Of a DNA stretch of 30,342 nt, positions 23,366 to 30,342 are shown piece by piece; position 1 is the first letter of the stretch, and every line of letters starts with the position of its first letter. The notes under the pieces are model-generated. The model was given only the letters and a program-made list of their open reading frames with translations, searched no databases and had not been told where the DNA came from. Both the position numbers and the translations under genes were made by a program. The DNA is from JBHGAV01 sp041946685 (GTDB lineage Bacteria; Acidobacteriota; Terriglobia; Bryobacterales; Bryobacteraceae): contig JBHGAV010000052.1 of assembly GCA_041946685.1 (NCBI GenBank), positions 1-30,342 of the forward strand. The letters run 5' to 3'.

Positions 23366-24448
23366 ATGAGCATGACAGTGAAAGGTGTAAAGGTGTGTCT
23401 GGCCGTAGGCGCGTGCGTGGCAGCGGGTATCTTCGCATTGCCGCGCGGGTTTCGGTGGAGGGCCAGGCCTCCGTTGCCGCGGAATGAGAATTTCGTTGTC
23501 GTTTCCGGCCGGCGTTTGCCATCCCTATTCGATGGACTGGCCCCGGAGCCACGACACGTTGCACGTATCCGAGCCGCCTCTGAACGCATCGCGCTGGCTC
23601 CCCAGTGTGGTCCAAGCGGGAAACGCAGTGTCTTGACCCGACTGCTGCAGTTCGCGGGTCCGACTTCCGCCCGGGCGGCGCAATGGTGCGCCCCAACCCA
23701 GTGCAATGGCGACCACTGGCAAGACGAAGCGATCGAGTGCGTGGGGTGTGGAGGCGGTGACTACAACTATGGCAACTCGGGAGGCTCAGACCCATGGAAG
23801 GGCATCCGCATAACGGGCATAGGGTGCGATAACCCGTACTCTGGCTGCCCATGCGAGTATGAAGTATGTGATAACGGCGGCTTGCATGGCGGCCAATGCG
23901 AGGATTCGTGCTGCGACGATGGGGACTGCCCGTGGCTGGGCTGGCGCTGCAATACAGACACCCACTGTTGTGAGATGGGCCTCTCCTGCCAAAGCGGCGA
24001 GATCTACTGCACAAACGACCCGTGGATGGTGGACTACATGTGCGGTGGGAACCCCGCGCACATCTGTGGGCCCGATGGGTGCTGCGAACCTGGGGGCAGT
24101 GGCGGGTGCGGGTACGGAGAGGTAGAGTGCCGTCCCCCTGGTGGGCAAGACGGGAGCTGCAATGGCGGGCAGTGTGAGGAGGATGCTTGCTGTACTCCCA
24201 GCACGCCCATACTGCTCGACATCGAGGGCGACGGTTATTCCATGACTTCGGCGGCAGCGGGGGCAGTCTTTGACTTCGACGGGCAAGGTGGGCCAGAAAG
24301 ACTGTCGTGGACCGCAGCGGGCTCCGATGATGCCTGGCTCGCCCTGGACCGCAGTGGAAATGGCCGCATCGACAACGGCACCGAATTGTTCAGCAACTTC
24401 GCGCCTCGATCCCATCGAGCAGGAACAGCGGGAACTCTCAGCGGATGA
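23366..24448 (+). CDS. Cysteine-rich exported protein, truncated at its C terminus
   Basis: The 360-residue product has a hydrophobic N-terminal segment (about 8-25), a basic linker, and a region (about 97-275) with nearly 30 cysteines in short spacings (for example GCPCEYEVC and CEDSCCDDGDC), which must form disulfides or bind metal outside the cytoplasm. Near residues 277-345 comes a module I recognise from many environmental bacteria: PILLDIEGDGYSMT, DFDGQGGPERLSWTA and the EF-hand-like loop DRSGNGRIDNGTELF. Family members continue well past GTELFGNF with further Asp-rich loops; here the homology ends at NFAP (about 24404) and 15 unrelated codons lead to a stop. ATG 23366 follows GGAG. It is probably a truncated, possibly inactive gene. 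Confidence 0.7.
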   Translation: MSMTVKGVKVCLAVGACVAAGIFALPRGFRWRARPPLPRNENFVVVSGRRLPSLFDGLAPEPRHVARIRAASERIALAPQCGPSGKRSVLTRLLQFAGPTSARAAQWCAPTQCNGDHWQDEAIECVGCGGGDYNYGNSGGSDPWKGIRITGIGCDNPYSGCPCEYEVCDNGGLHGGQCEDSCCDDGDCPWLGWRCNTDTHCCEMGLSCQSGEIYCTNDPWMVDYMCGGNPAHICGPDGCCEPGGSGGCGYGEVECRPPGGQDGSCNGGQCEEDACCTPSTPILLDIEGDGYSMTSAAAGAVFDFDGQGGPERLSWTAAGSDDAWLALDRSGNGRIDNGTELFSNFAPRSHRAGTAGTLSG

Positions 24449-24704
24449 TTTGCAGAAGAGACTGTTGGCGCACGTCAAGAAAGAGCCGGGCCTCGACCAG
24501 CCCAAGTTCGAGGCCTGCCTGCTGGAGCAGAGAACCTTCACGAGCATCGAGAAGGATCTTGCTTTCGGCCGCGAGATTGGGGTGCAAGGCACACCGACGA
24601 TGTTTGTCAATGCACATCGCGTGGAACGCGTCGGCAGCGCCGAGCAGATCCGTACCCTCATACGTCAATACAGCGCCCCTGAACAGCGGGCGTCCGCGCG
24701 CTGA
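24405..24704 (+). pseudogene. 3' fragment of a DsbA/thioredoxin-fold gene
   Basis: From about 24405 a different reading frame encodes roughly 99 residues like the C-terminal half of DsbA-type oxidoreductases, often found joined to a VKOR domain: FEACLLEQRTFTSIEKDLAF, then the cis-proline segment VQGTPTMFVNAHRV and a final helix. The N-terminal thioredoxin part with its CxxC active site is absent, and the upstream part of this frame antiparallels nothing recognisable because it lies within the cysteine-rich gene. No start signal precedes it. It is a remnant left by a deletion or recombination that joined two genes. Confidence 0.7.
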
Positions 24705-24713
24705 CGCTCGCGG
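24694..24713. repeat. REP-like imperfect palindrome between convergent genes
   Basis: CCGCGCGC and GCTCGCGG pair with one mismatch around TGAC, which includes the stop codon of the DsbA fragment. It sits between convergent coding regions. It could be a REP-type element or a two-way terminator, although no T-run is present. Confidence 0.35.
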
Positions 24714-24741
24714 TTCGGTGGCGGGCACGGAACCACAACCG

Positions 24742-25266
24742 TCAGGGAGTGGTCAGCACGCGGATCGACGCGCGGCAGAAAGCCGGGAGGTCGTCCGGTT
24801 TGCGGGAGGTGACCAGGTTGCGGTCCACCACAACCTCGGCGTCTTCCCAGATCGCGCCGGCGTTGATCATATCGTCCCTGATGGCGGAGAAGGATGTCGC
24901 CTTGCGGCCCTTGAGCATCCCGGCCGAGCATAGCACCCAGCCTCCGTGGCAGATGGAGGCGATCAGCTTGCCCTGGCGGTCCATCTCCTTCACGAACTGG
25001 CAGGCCTTCGGGTAGCGCCGGATGATGTCCGGAGCATAGCCGCCCGGAATCACGACCCCGTCGTAGTCGGCCGCATTCAACTCGTCGTAAGACACACCCG
25101 AGACGATGGGATAGCCGAACTTGCTGGTGTAGGTCGCACCGGCCTTGGCGCCAGCGGCAACCACCTCCGCGCCCGCTTCCACGAAGCGATAAAACGGATA
25201 CCAAATCTCCAGCTCCTGGTACAGGTTGTCGACAAGGACGGCGATTCTCTTTCCCTTCAGTTCCAT
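24742..25266 (-). CDS. DJ-1/PfpI family protein
   Basis: The 174-residue protein has the DJ-1/PfpI pattern: E18 in NLYQELE, the strand YDGVVIPGGYAPD, and the nucleophile C106 in ASICHGG with H107. The positions of E18 and C106 fit the catalytic pair known for the superfamily, members of which act as glyoxalases/deglycases or small peptidases in the cytoplasm. The ATG at 25266 gives the usual N terminus (MELKGKRIAVL) and has AAAGGAT close by; an upstream ATG at 25296 would add ten residues and share its CATG with the divergent gene's start. It diverges from the HerA-like gene. Confidence 0.88.
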   Translation of the reverse strand: MELKGKRIAVLVDNLYQELEIWYPFYRFVEAGAEVVAAGAKAGATYTSKFGYPIVSGVSYDELNAADYDGVVIPGGYAPDIIRRYPKACQFVKEMDRQGKLIASICHGGWVLCSAGMLKGRKATSFSAIRDDMINAGAIWEDAEVVVDRNLVTSRKPDDLPAFCRASIRVLTTP

Positions 25267-25294
25267 ATCCTTTACGGTATCATTGCTCAAGACC

Positions 25295-27709
25295 ATGGCT
25301 GACTTCGAGAAGTTGGGTGTCTTCTACCTGGGCCGCCGCTACGACGCCGCGGCGCAGAAACCGCTGGACGAACTGGTCCTGTACGATTCCCGCGACCTGG
25401 TCACGCACGCGGTCTGCTTCGGAATGACGGGCAGCGGAAAGACCGGTCTCTGCCTGGCGCTCCTGGAGGAAGCGGCGATCGACGGCATCCCCGCCCTGGC
25501 CATCGATCCCAAGGGAGATATCGCAAACCTCCTGCTCACCTTCCCCGACTTGCGCCCGGAGGACTTCGCGCCTTGGATCAACCAGGACGACGCGCGCGCC
25601 AAGGGCCTCTCACCCGACGAGTACGCCCGCAAGCAGGCGGAGTTGTGGAAGAACGGGCTGGCCTCCTGGGGTCAGGACGGCGCACGCATACGCCGGCTGC
25701 GCGATGCCGCCGACTTCGCGGTCTACACCCCGGGTAGCACCGCCGGACTGCCGGTCTCGATCCTGAAGTCCTTTGCCGCGCCGGGCAAGGCCATCGTCGA
25801 AGATGCGGAACTGCTGCGCGAGCGCGTCAACGCCACGGCCACGGCGCTGCTGGGACTGCTCGGGAAGGAAGCCGACCCCGTCCAGAGCCGGGAGCACATC
25901 CTGATCTCGACGATTCTGGCGAATGCCTGGAAGCAGGGCCAGGACCTGGACCTGGCCGCCTTGATCCAGCAGGTGCAGGCGCCGCCGGTCTCCCGCATCG
26001 GCGTGCTGGACCTGGAGGCTTTCTACCCCGCCAAGGAGCGCTTCTCGCTCTCCATGGCGCTGAACAACCTGCTGGCTTCGCCCGGCTTCGAGGCGTGGAT
26101 GGAGGGCGAGGCCCTGGACATCGCCGGCATGCTGTACACGCCGCAGGGCAAGCCGCGCGTCTCCATCTTCTCGATCGCGCACCTCGGCGACGCCGAGCGC
26201 ATGTTCTTCGTCTCGCTCCTACTGAACCAGACACTGGCCTGGATGCGCGGGCAGAGCGGGACCACGAGCCTCCGGGCGCTGCTTTACATGGACGAGATCT
26301 TCGGCTACTTCCCGCCGGTGGCTAATCCGCCCTCCAAGCAGCCGCTGCTCACGCTGTTGAAACAGGCGCGGGCGTACGGGTTGGGCGTGGTGCTGGCTAC
26401 TCAGAATCCCGTTGACCTGGACTATAAGGGCCTCGCCAACGCGGGCACCTGGCTTATCGGCCGCTTGCAGACGGACCGCGACCGCGATCGCGTGCTGGAT
26501 GGACTCCAAGGGGCAGCCTCGGGGATCGACCGGCAGGAGATGCAGCGGGTGCTGGCAAAGCTCGCCAACCGCGTCTTCCTGATGCACAACGTACACGAGG
26601 ACGCGCCCGAGGTTCTGGAGACCCGTTGGGTGATGTCCTACCTGCGCGGGCCTCTGACGCGCACCCAGATCAAGACGCTCATGGATCCCCGGAGGAGCAC
26701 CCGGTTGCAGGCACCCGCCGCGCCGGGACCGGTGGCGGCGGCCGCGGCCGTGGAATCGGCGCCGAGACCCGTGCTGCCTCCCGAGATCCCGCAGTACTTC
26801 CTGCCGGTTCGCGGCGTGTCGGCCGCCGGCCAGTCGCCGATGTACCAACCCGTGCTCCTGGGATCGGCCGAGGTGCGCTTCGTCGAGGCAAAGGCGCAGG
26901 TGGACGTGGCGCGCAGCGTCACACTGCTCGCTCCCGTCGAGCAGGGTCCGGTTCCGGTTGACTGGCAGAAGTCCGAGGAGATCACGCTGGACCCAGCGGA
27001 ACTGGAGAGAGAGCCTGTCCCGGGCGCCGCCTTCGCTTCCCTTCCCCCGGAGGCCGGCAAGGCGAAGAGCTACCCGTCATGGGGCCGGGATTTGGTCACG
27101 TATCTCTGCGGGTCCCAGTCCGTTCAGTTGTTCAAGAGCCGGAACCTCGGCGAGCTGTCCAAGGCCGGCGAATCCGAGCGCGACTTCCGCGCGCGCCTGC
27201 AACAAGCGGCGCGGGAGCAGCGCGACCAGGCGGCGGAAAGGCTCCGGCAGAAGTACGCGCCCAAGATGACGACCCTACAAGAGCGCATCCGCCGGGCCGA
27301 ACAAGCCGTGGAGCGCGAGAGGGAGCAAGCGCAACAACAGAAGATGCAGACCGCCATCTCGATCGGCACGACGCTTCTCGGGGCATTCCTGGGGCGGAAG
27401 GCCGTCAGCACGGCCACCATGGGCCGGGCGGCCACGGCGGCCCGCGCCGGAAGCAGGGCCTGGAAGGAGTCGCAGGACATCGCACGGGCCGGCGAGTCGG
27501 TGGAAGCGCTCAAGCAGCAGCTTGCCGAGCTCGAGGCCCAGTTCAATCAGGAAGCTACAGAACTGGAATCGGCGATCAATCCCGCGGCCGAGGAACTGGA
27601 GGCGGTGATCGTGAAGCCGAAGAAGACGAACATCACGGTGCGGCTGGTCGCCCTGGCCTGGGCTCCGTACTGGCAGGACAATCTGGGGAACGTGCGGCCA
27701 GCCTACTGA
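25295..27709 (+). CDS. HerA-like ATPase with C-terminal coiled coils
   Basis: The 804-residue protein has a HerA/FtsK-like motor domain: Walker A GMTGSGKTG (43-51), IDPKGDI shortly after, Walker B LLYMDEIFGYFP (about 329-340), the ATQNP sensor and LIGRLQTDRDRDRV with a likely arginine finger. The C-terminal third has a proline/alanine linker, two charged coiled-coil stretches (about 625-685 and 725-775) and, between them, a glycine/alanine-rich hydrophobic segment (SIGTTLLGAFLG). HerA-type ATPases are ring motors, often on DNA; no NurA or SIR2 partner is nearby. ATG 25295 follows a TATCAT by 11 bases, without a Shine-Dalgarno. The role is unknown. Confidence 0.85.
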   Translation: MADFEKLGVFYLGRRYDAAAQKPLDELVLYDSRDLVTHAVCFGMTGSGKTGLCLALLEEAAIDGIPALAIDPKGDIANLLLTFPDLRPEDFAPWINQDDARAKGLSPDEYARKQAELWKNGLASWGQDGARIRRLRDAADFAVYTPGSTAGLPVSILKSFAAPGKAIVEDAELLRERVNATATALLGLLGKEADPVQSREHILISTILANAWKQGQDLDLAALIQQVQAPPVSRIGVLDLEAFYPAKERFSLSMALNNLLASPGFEAWMEGEALDIAGMLYTPQGKPRVSIFSIAHLGDAERMFFVSLLLNQTLAWMRGQSGTTSLRALLYMDEIFGYFPPVANPPSKQPLLTLLKQARAYGLGVVLATQNPVDLDYKGLANAGTWLIGRLQTDRDRDRVLDGLQGAASGIDRQEMQRVLAKLANRVFLMHNVHEDAPEVLETRWVMSYLRGPLTRTQIKTLMDPRRSTRLQAPAAPGPVAAAAAVESAPRPVLPPEIPQYFLPVRGVSAAGQSPMYQPVLLGSAEVRFVEAKAQVDVARSVTLLAPVEQGPVPVDWQKSEEITLDPAELEREPVPGAAFASLPPEAGKAKSYPSWGRDLVTYLCGSQSVQLFKSRNLGELSKAGESERDFRARLQQAAREQRDQAAERLRQKYAPKMTTLQERIRRAEQAVEREREQAQQQKMQTAISIGTTLLGAFLGRKAVSTATMGRAATAARAGSRAWKESQDIARAGESVEALKQQLAELEAQFNQEATELESAINPAAEELEAVIVKPKKTNITVRLVALAWAPYWQDNLGNVRPAY

Positions 27710-27722
27710 TGAGTCGCGGCGC

Positions 27723-28739
27723 TTACCGCGCGTAGTAACCGTCGCGGCTTCGCACGCGCACGTCCTGCCGCCTGGCCCGAACCTGGATGCGCCGCCAGCG
27801 GCCGTCGAACTTCTGGTTCCTCGGATAATAAGCCAGCGTGTACACGCTGCGCAGCTCCCGGGCCACCTGAGCATACACCGGCTCCAGATCCTCGATCGAA
27901 CGCGCCGCAAACAGCCGCCCGCCCGATTCTGTCGCCACTTGCTCCATCTGCTTCCGCGCACGCGCGCCAAAGAAGATGTTCCTCGAATCGAGATAGATCG
28001 GGTAGATCACGAGCGGCATGGCCGCCACGGCCTTTCTGACAAGATCGAAGCGGAGCAGCGAAGGGTCCTCACTGGCTTGCCGGACAAGGTTGTCGTCCAT
28101 CCCGTCGCTGATCACGATCATGGCGTTGCGCTCCTGAGGCCGCGCAGCGAACTCCTCCGCATAGCCGAGCAGGATGGCGGCGTAGATTGGCGAATTGCCC
28201 CGGAGGTCCGGGATGCCGTCGAGCAGCTCGATCAGCTTGGCCCTTTCCTCCGTAAGCGGCGAGAGGGCCGAGAACAGGCCGTCGGCAATCAGGTGCAAGG
28301 CGATCCGGTCCTGCGGCCGGGTGATCCCCACGAACCGGCGCGCGGCTTCCTTCATGGCCGCGCGGCTGCGGATGGTGCTACCGCTGAGGTCGAGCAGCAA
28401 GACGAGGTTGAACGGAACTTCTTCGGCGCCGGCCACCGCGATCTTCTGCGGCGCGCCGTCTTCAAGCACTTCGAAGTCATCCGGCCTGAGCGCCCTGACG
28501 GGGCGCCCGCTTCGATCGGAAACGGACACGGAGAGATTCACCAGGCGCACATCGGAGACGAATGTCGGTGTGCCTTCCGCCGGCGCCGGTTTCCCCGCGG
28601 GCACCGGCTTGGCGCTCTCGCGGGTTCCGCGCAGCAGGTCCCGGAGAACAGCGAACGCCTCCGAGGGAAGCCGGATGTCCGCGGCACGCACCAATCCGGC
28701 GGCGAGAACAGCCACAACGAGCCAGGCGCGCCTCCTCAC
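27723..28739 (-). CDS. Exported VWFA-related (acidobacterial type) protein
   Basis: The 338-residue protein has a signal peptide (1-19), a beta-sandwich-like segment with VNLSVSVSDRSGRPVRALRPDDFEVLEDG (about 67-95), and a von Willebrand factor A domain. The MIDAS metal site starts at DLSGS (117-121) and continues with SDGMDD (211-216). The pairing of this DDFEVLEDG segment with a VWA domain is the family annotated as VWFA-related acidobacterial domain, which is a hint about the host. Partner proteins are unknown. The GTG start overlaps the stop of the upstream hydrolase gene (GTGA), so the two are probably coupled. Confidence 0.88.
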   Translation of the reverse strand: MRRRAWLVVAVLAAGLVRAADIRLPSEAFAVLRDLLRGTRESAKPVPAGKPAPAEGTPTFVSDVRLVNLSVSVSDRSGRPVRALRPDDFEVLEDGAPQKIAVAGAEEVPFNLVLLLDLSGSTIRSRAAMKEAARRFVGITRPQDRIALHLIADGLFSALSPLTEERAKLIELLDGIPDLRGNSPIYAAILLGYAEEFAARPQERNAMIVISDGMDDNLVRQASEDPSLLRFDLVRKAVAAMPLVIYPIYLDSRNIFFGARARKQMEQVATESGGRLFAARSIEDLEPVYAQVARELRSVYTLAYYPRNQKFDGRWRRIQVRARRQDVRVRSRDGYYAR

Positions 28740-29548
28740 TTGCTTCCACCCAGCGCCGCGTAGAACTCCGCCAGCCGCCGGCGGTAGCCGTCGCCGGCCG
28801 TCTCCACTATGTCGTTGTGCCCGGAGCCTTCCACCGCCCAGAACGACTTCGGCTCACGCGCGGCGGCGAAGAGCGCCTGCCCGAGTTCGAATGGGATCAC
28901 TTCGTCGCGAGTCCCGTGGATGACGAGTAGCGGCGCGCACACGCGCGGAATCTTGCTCGCCGAATCGAAGCCCCAGGTGATCGCCGGACCGAGGAGCGGC
29001 AAAACCCGCGAGGCGACCTCTCGCGCCGACGTAAGAGGCGCTTCCAGGATCACGCCGCCGCACTCGTGTCGCGCAGCCAGGTCGACCGCTACGGCCGTGC
29101 CCAGCGATTCGCCGTGCAGGACGATGCTCCCCGGCCTGTAGCCGGCCTCGATCAGGTGACGGTAGCCGGCATCGGCGTCTCGATAGAGGCCGCGCTCGGT
29201 GGGCCAGCCGTCGCTCTTCCCGTAACCGCGGTAGTCAAGGATGAGGAGCGCGGAGCCGGCCGCCGTGATCGCCTGCATGTGCCCCACTCGATGCGTGAGG
29301 TTGCCGCCGTTGCCGTGCAAAAAGAGAGTGGCGACCCGCGCGGCGGGCGGACAAATCCACCAGGCGTGGATTCGCACTCCGTCGGAGGAGCGCAACCAGA
29401 CGTCGGAAGCGCCCGATTCCGTCTGTAGATTCCAATACCCCTGCGGGTACTTCAACGGGTAATAGAGAGAGCGGCTCGCCCAGAAGCAGAGCATTCCGTA
29501 CCCCGACGCGACGGCCAGCGGCCAGCCGACATACGGCGAGACCCTCAT
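28736..29548 (-). CDS. Membrane-anchored alpha/beta hydrolase
   Basis: The 270-residue protein has an N-terminal hydrophobic helix (about 7-27) followed by an alpha/beta hydrolase of the BEM46/FSH17-like type. HGNGGN (78-83) forms the oxyanion region, and S148 in GESLG, D215 in GTRDEVIP and H244 in GSGHND make the triad. The substrate is unknown; relatives act as esterases or thioesterases. ATG 29548 is preferred, although neither it nor GTG 29605 has a clear ribosome binding site; the longer form adds 19 basic residues. It is translationally coupled to the VWFA gene. Confidence 0.87.
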   Translation of the reverse strand: MRVSPYVGWPLAVASGYGMLCFWASRSLYYPLKYPQGYWNLQTESGASDVWLRSSDGVRIHAWWICPPAARVATLFLHGNGGNLTHRVGHMQAITAAGSALLILDYRGYGKSDGWPTERGLYRDADAGYRHLIEAGYRPGSIVLHGESLGTAVAVDLAARHECGGVILEAPLTSAREVASRVLPLLGPAITWGFDSASKIPRVCAPLLVIHGTRDEVIPFELGQALFAAAREPKSFWAVEGSGHNDIVETAGDGYRRRLAEFYAALGGSK

Positions 29549-29592
29549 GGTATATACTTGCGCCCAGCGGGTGCGGCGAGTCAAGGCGCACC

Positions 29593-29679
29593 GTGGAAAG
29601 GACACAGGTCAGCGAAGTCACCGCCGTGGGCCGGCGGCAGTTCTATCTGCGGCCCGATGGTTCGGTGACTCATTGGTGA
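29593..29679 (+). CDS. Possible 28-residue peptide upstream of the beta-helix gene
   Basis: A GTG at 29593 with CAAGG seven bases upstream opens 28 codons ending in the stop at 29677-29679, six bases before the beta-helix ATG. The peptide is basic and ends RPDGSVTHW. A TATACT (29553-29558) could serve as -10 box. It has no recognised family; it may be a leader peptide, or chance. Confidence 0.3.
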   Translation: MERTQVSEVTAVGRRQFYLRPDGSVTHW

Positions 29680-29685
29680 GCCGAT

Positions 29686-30342
29686 ATGCACTTTCTATCC
29701 GTAGCGAAGCTCCGTCTTGCTCCATTTCTGGCCGCGTCGGCCTTGGTTGCCGCGGGGTTCTGCGCCTTCACCTGGCTTTCCGGCCCCGTCTCCGCAATGC
29801 AGGCGGGCGCTGCCAGGGCGCCCGTGCGCATGCCGGACGGCACGGAATTTCCCTCTTGGGAAAGGCCGCTTCAGTTCTCCAAGACCTATTACGTGGACGC
29901 GAACTCGTCCAGCGCGGACGACTCGGGCCCCGGCACCAAGGAACGCCCGTTTCGCACCATCGGAAAAGCGGCGGAAGTCCTCCAGCCCGGCGAGCGCGTC
30001 GTCATCGCCGCAGGGATCTACCGTGAAGTCGTGCGTCCGCCCCGGGGCGGCACGGGACCCGACCGGATGATCAGCTACGAGGCGGCCGAAGGCGCCACCG
30101 TTGTGGTCAGAGGCTCTGTGGTCGTCAAGGATGGGTGGACGCAGAGCCAATCCTTCGGGGGCGGCCGTAGCGGAGGCGCCCAGGCGCGGACGTGGGACGT
30201 GGAACTGGACGGCAACTGGTTTGGCGGCTACAACCCCTTCGGCATGATGAACATGCCGCAGCAGCGGTGGCAGTACATGAACCGCATGAGCATCAATGTC
30301 CACAACATTCTCGTCCCCTACACGCGCGTGCGCGGCATGCTT
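29686..30342 (+). CDS. Secreted right-handed beta-helix protein (5' part, cut by window edge)
   Basis: The frame from ATG 29686 is open to the window end (219 codons). It has an N-terminal hydrophobic signal or anchor (about 10-38), then a DUF1565-like entry to a parallel beta-helix: TYYVDANSSSADDSGPGTKE, PFRTIGKAAEVLQPGERVVI and AAGIYREVV, the usual pattern of the first coils in pectate-lyase-like and PL6-like proteins. The later part has a glycine-rich turn and methionine-rich segment (GMMNMPQQRWQYMNRM). It may be a polysaccharide lyase or a binding protein; the catalytic region is outside the window. GGTGAG before the ATG is the ribosome binding site. Confidence 0.8.
   Translation, partial: MHFLSVAKLRLAPFLAASALVAAGFCAFTWLSGPVSAMQAGAARAPVRMPDGTEFPSWERPLQFSKTYYVDANSSSADDSGPGTKERPFRTIGKAAEVLQPGERVVIAAGIYREVVRPPRGGTGPDRMISYEAAEGATVVVRGSVVVKDGWTQSQSFGGGRSGGAQARTWDVELDGNWFGGYNPFGMMNMPQQRWQYMNRMSINVHNILVPYTRVRGML

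Noticed and set aside
24742..27709. PfpI plus HerA-like ATPase as an antiphage defence system
   Set aside because: They are divergent, no nuclease or other known effector is present, and I know no such pair; context gives no support.
1..30342. CRISPR array, insertion sequence or prophage
   Set aside because: No regularly spaced repeats, transposase, integrase or phage structural gene was seen.

Overview
The window is GC-rich, densely packed bacterial DNA, most likely from an Acidobacteriota genome near Solibacter/Bryobacter. That placement is inferred from the acidobacterial VWFA-related protein, the secreted E-set/esterase proteins, the repeated Tat-exported DUF362-like proteins and the many signal peptides ending in AQ followed by prolines. 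No rRNA, tRNA, CRISPR array or insertion sequence was recognised.

Layout. 1-5766: a radical SAM/SPASM protein cut by the left edge, a secreted DinB-like protein, a GT4 glycosyltransferase, and a convergent DnaE2/ImuC-type error-prone polymerase preceded by a striking 18-bp palindrome. 5853-11394: secreted or exported proteins, namely an esterase-like protein with a damaged nucleophile elbow, a zinc-ribbon membrane protein, a bicupin, an intact paralogous esterase and a Tat-exported DUF362-like protein. 11654-13540: a VapBC-type toxin-antitoxin pair overlapped by a secreted GH5-like hydrolase whose signal-peptide region contains a perfect 16-bp inverted repeat. 13563-15700: acpP-fabF with a recognisable promoter, then a small membrane protein. 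15659-17647: a leftward bacterial microcompartment (BMC) operon with a class II sugar-phosphate aldolase bearing a likely encapsulation peptide, one hexameric shell protein and three different pentameric vertex proteins. 17694-21476: a zinc-ribbon rhomboid protease, then two tandem DUF362-like paralogues. 21477-22256: an AraC-type regulator whose upstream reading frame is broken by a nine-G tract and an in-frame TAG. 22307-24704: less GC-rich accessory DNA with a secreted propeller-like protein and a cysteine-rich protein that ends at a junction with the 3' part of a DsbA-like gene. 24742-29548: a DJ-1/PfpI protein, a HerA-like ATPase, and a hydrolase-VWFA operon. 29593-30342: a possible small peptide and the start of a secreted beta-helix protein.

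How the parts work together. The BMC operon is the clearest system: its aldolase would cleave a deoxysugar phosphate inside a shell built from the four neighbouring shell proteins, but no aldehyde dehydrogenase, phosphotransacylase or alcohol dehydrogenase is encoded here, so the locus is partial or relies on enzymes elsewhere. The esterases, GH5-like protein, beta-helix protein and DUF362-like proteins suggest work on plant or microbial polysaccharides outside the cytoplasm. Several genes (vapB, rhomboid, aldolase, HerA-like) have a TANNNT -10-like box only 6-11 nt before the start codon and no Shine-Dalgarno sequence, which suggests leaderless or near-leaderless mRNAs.
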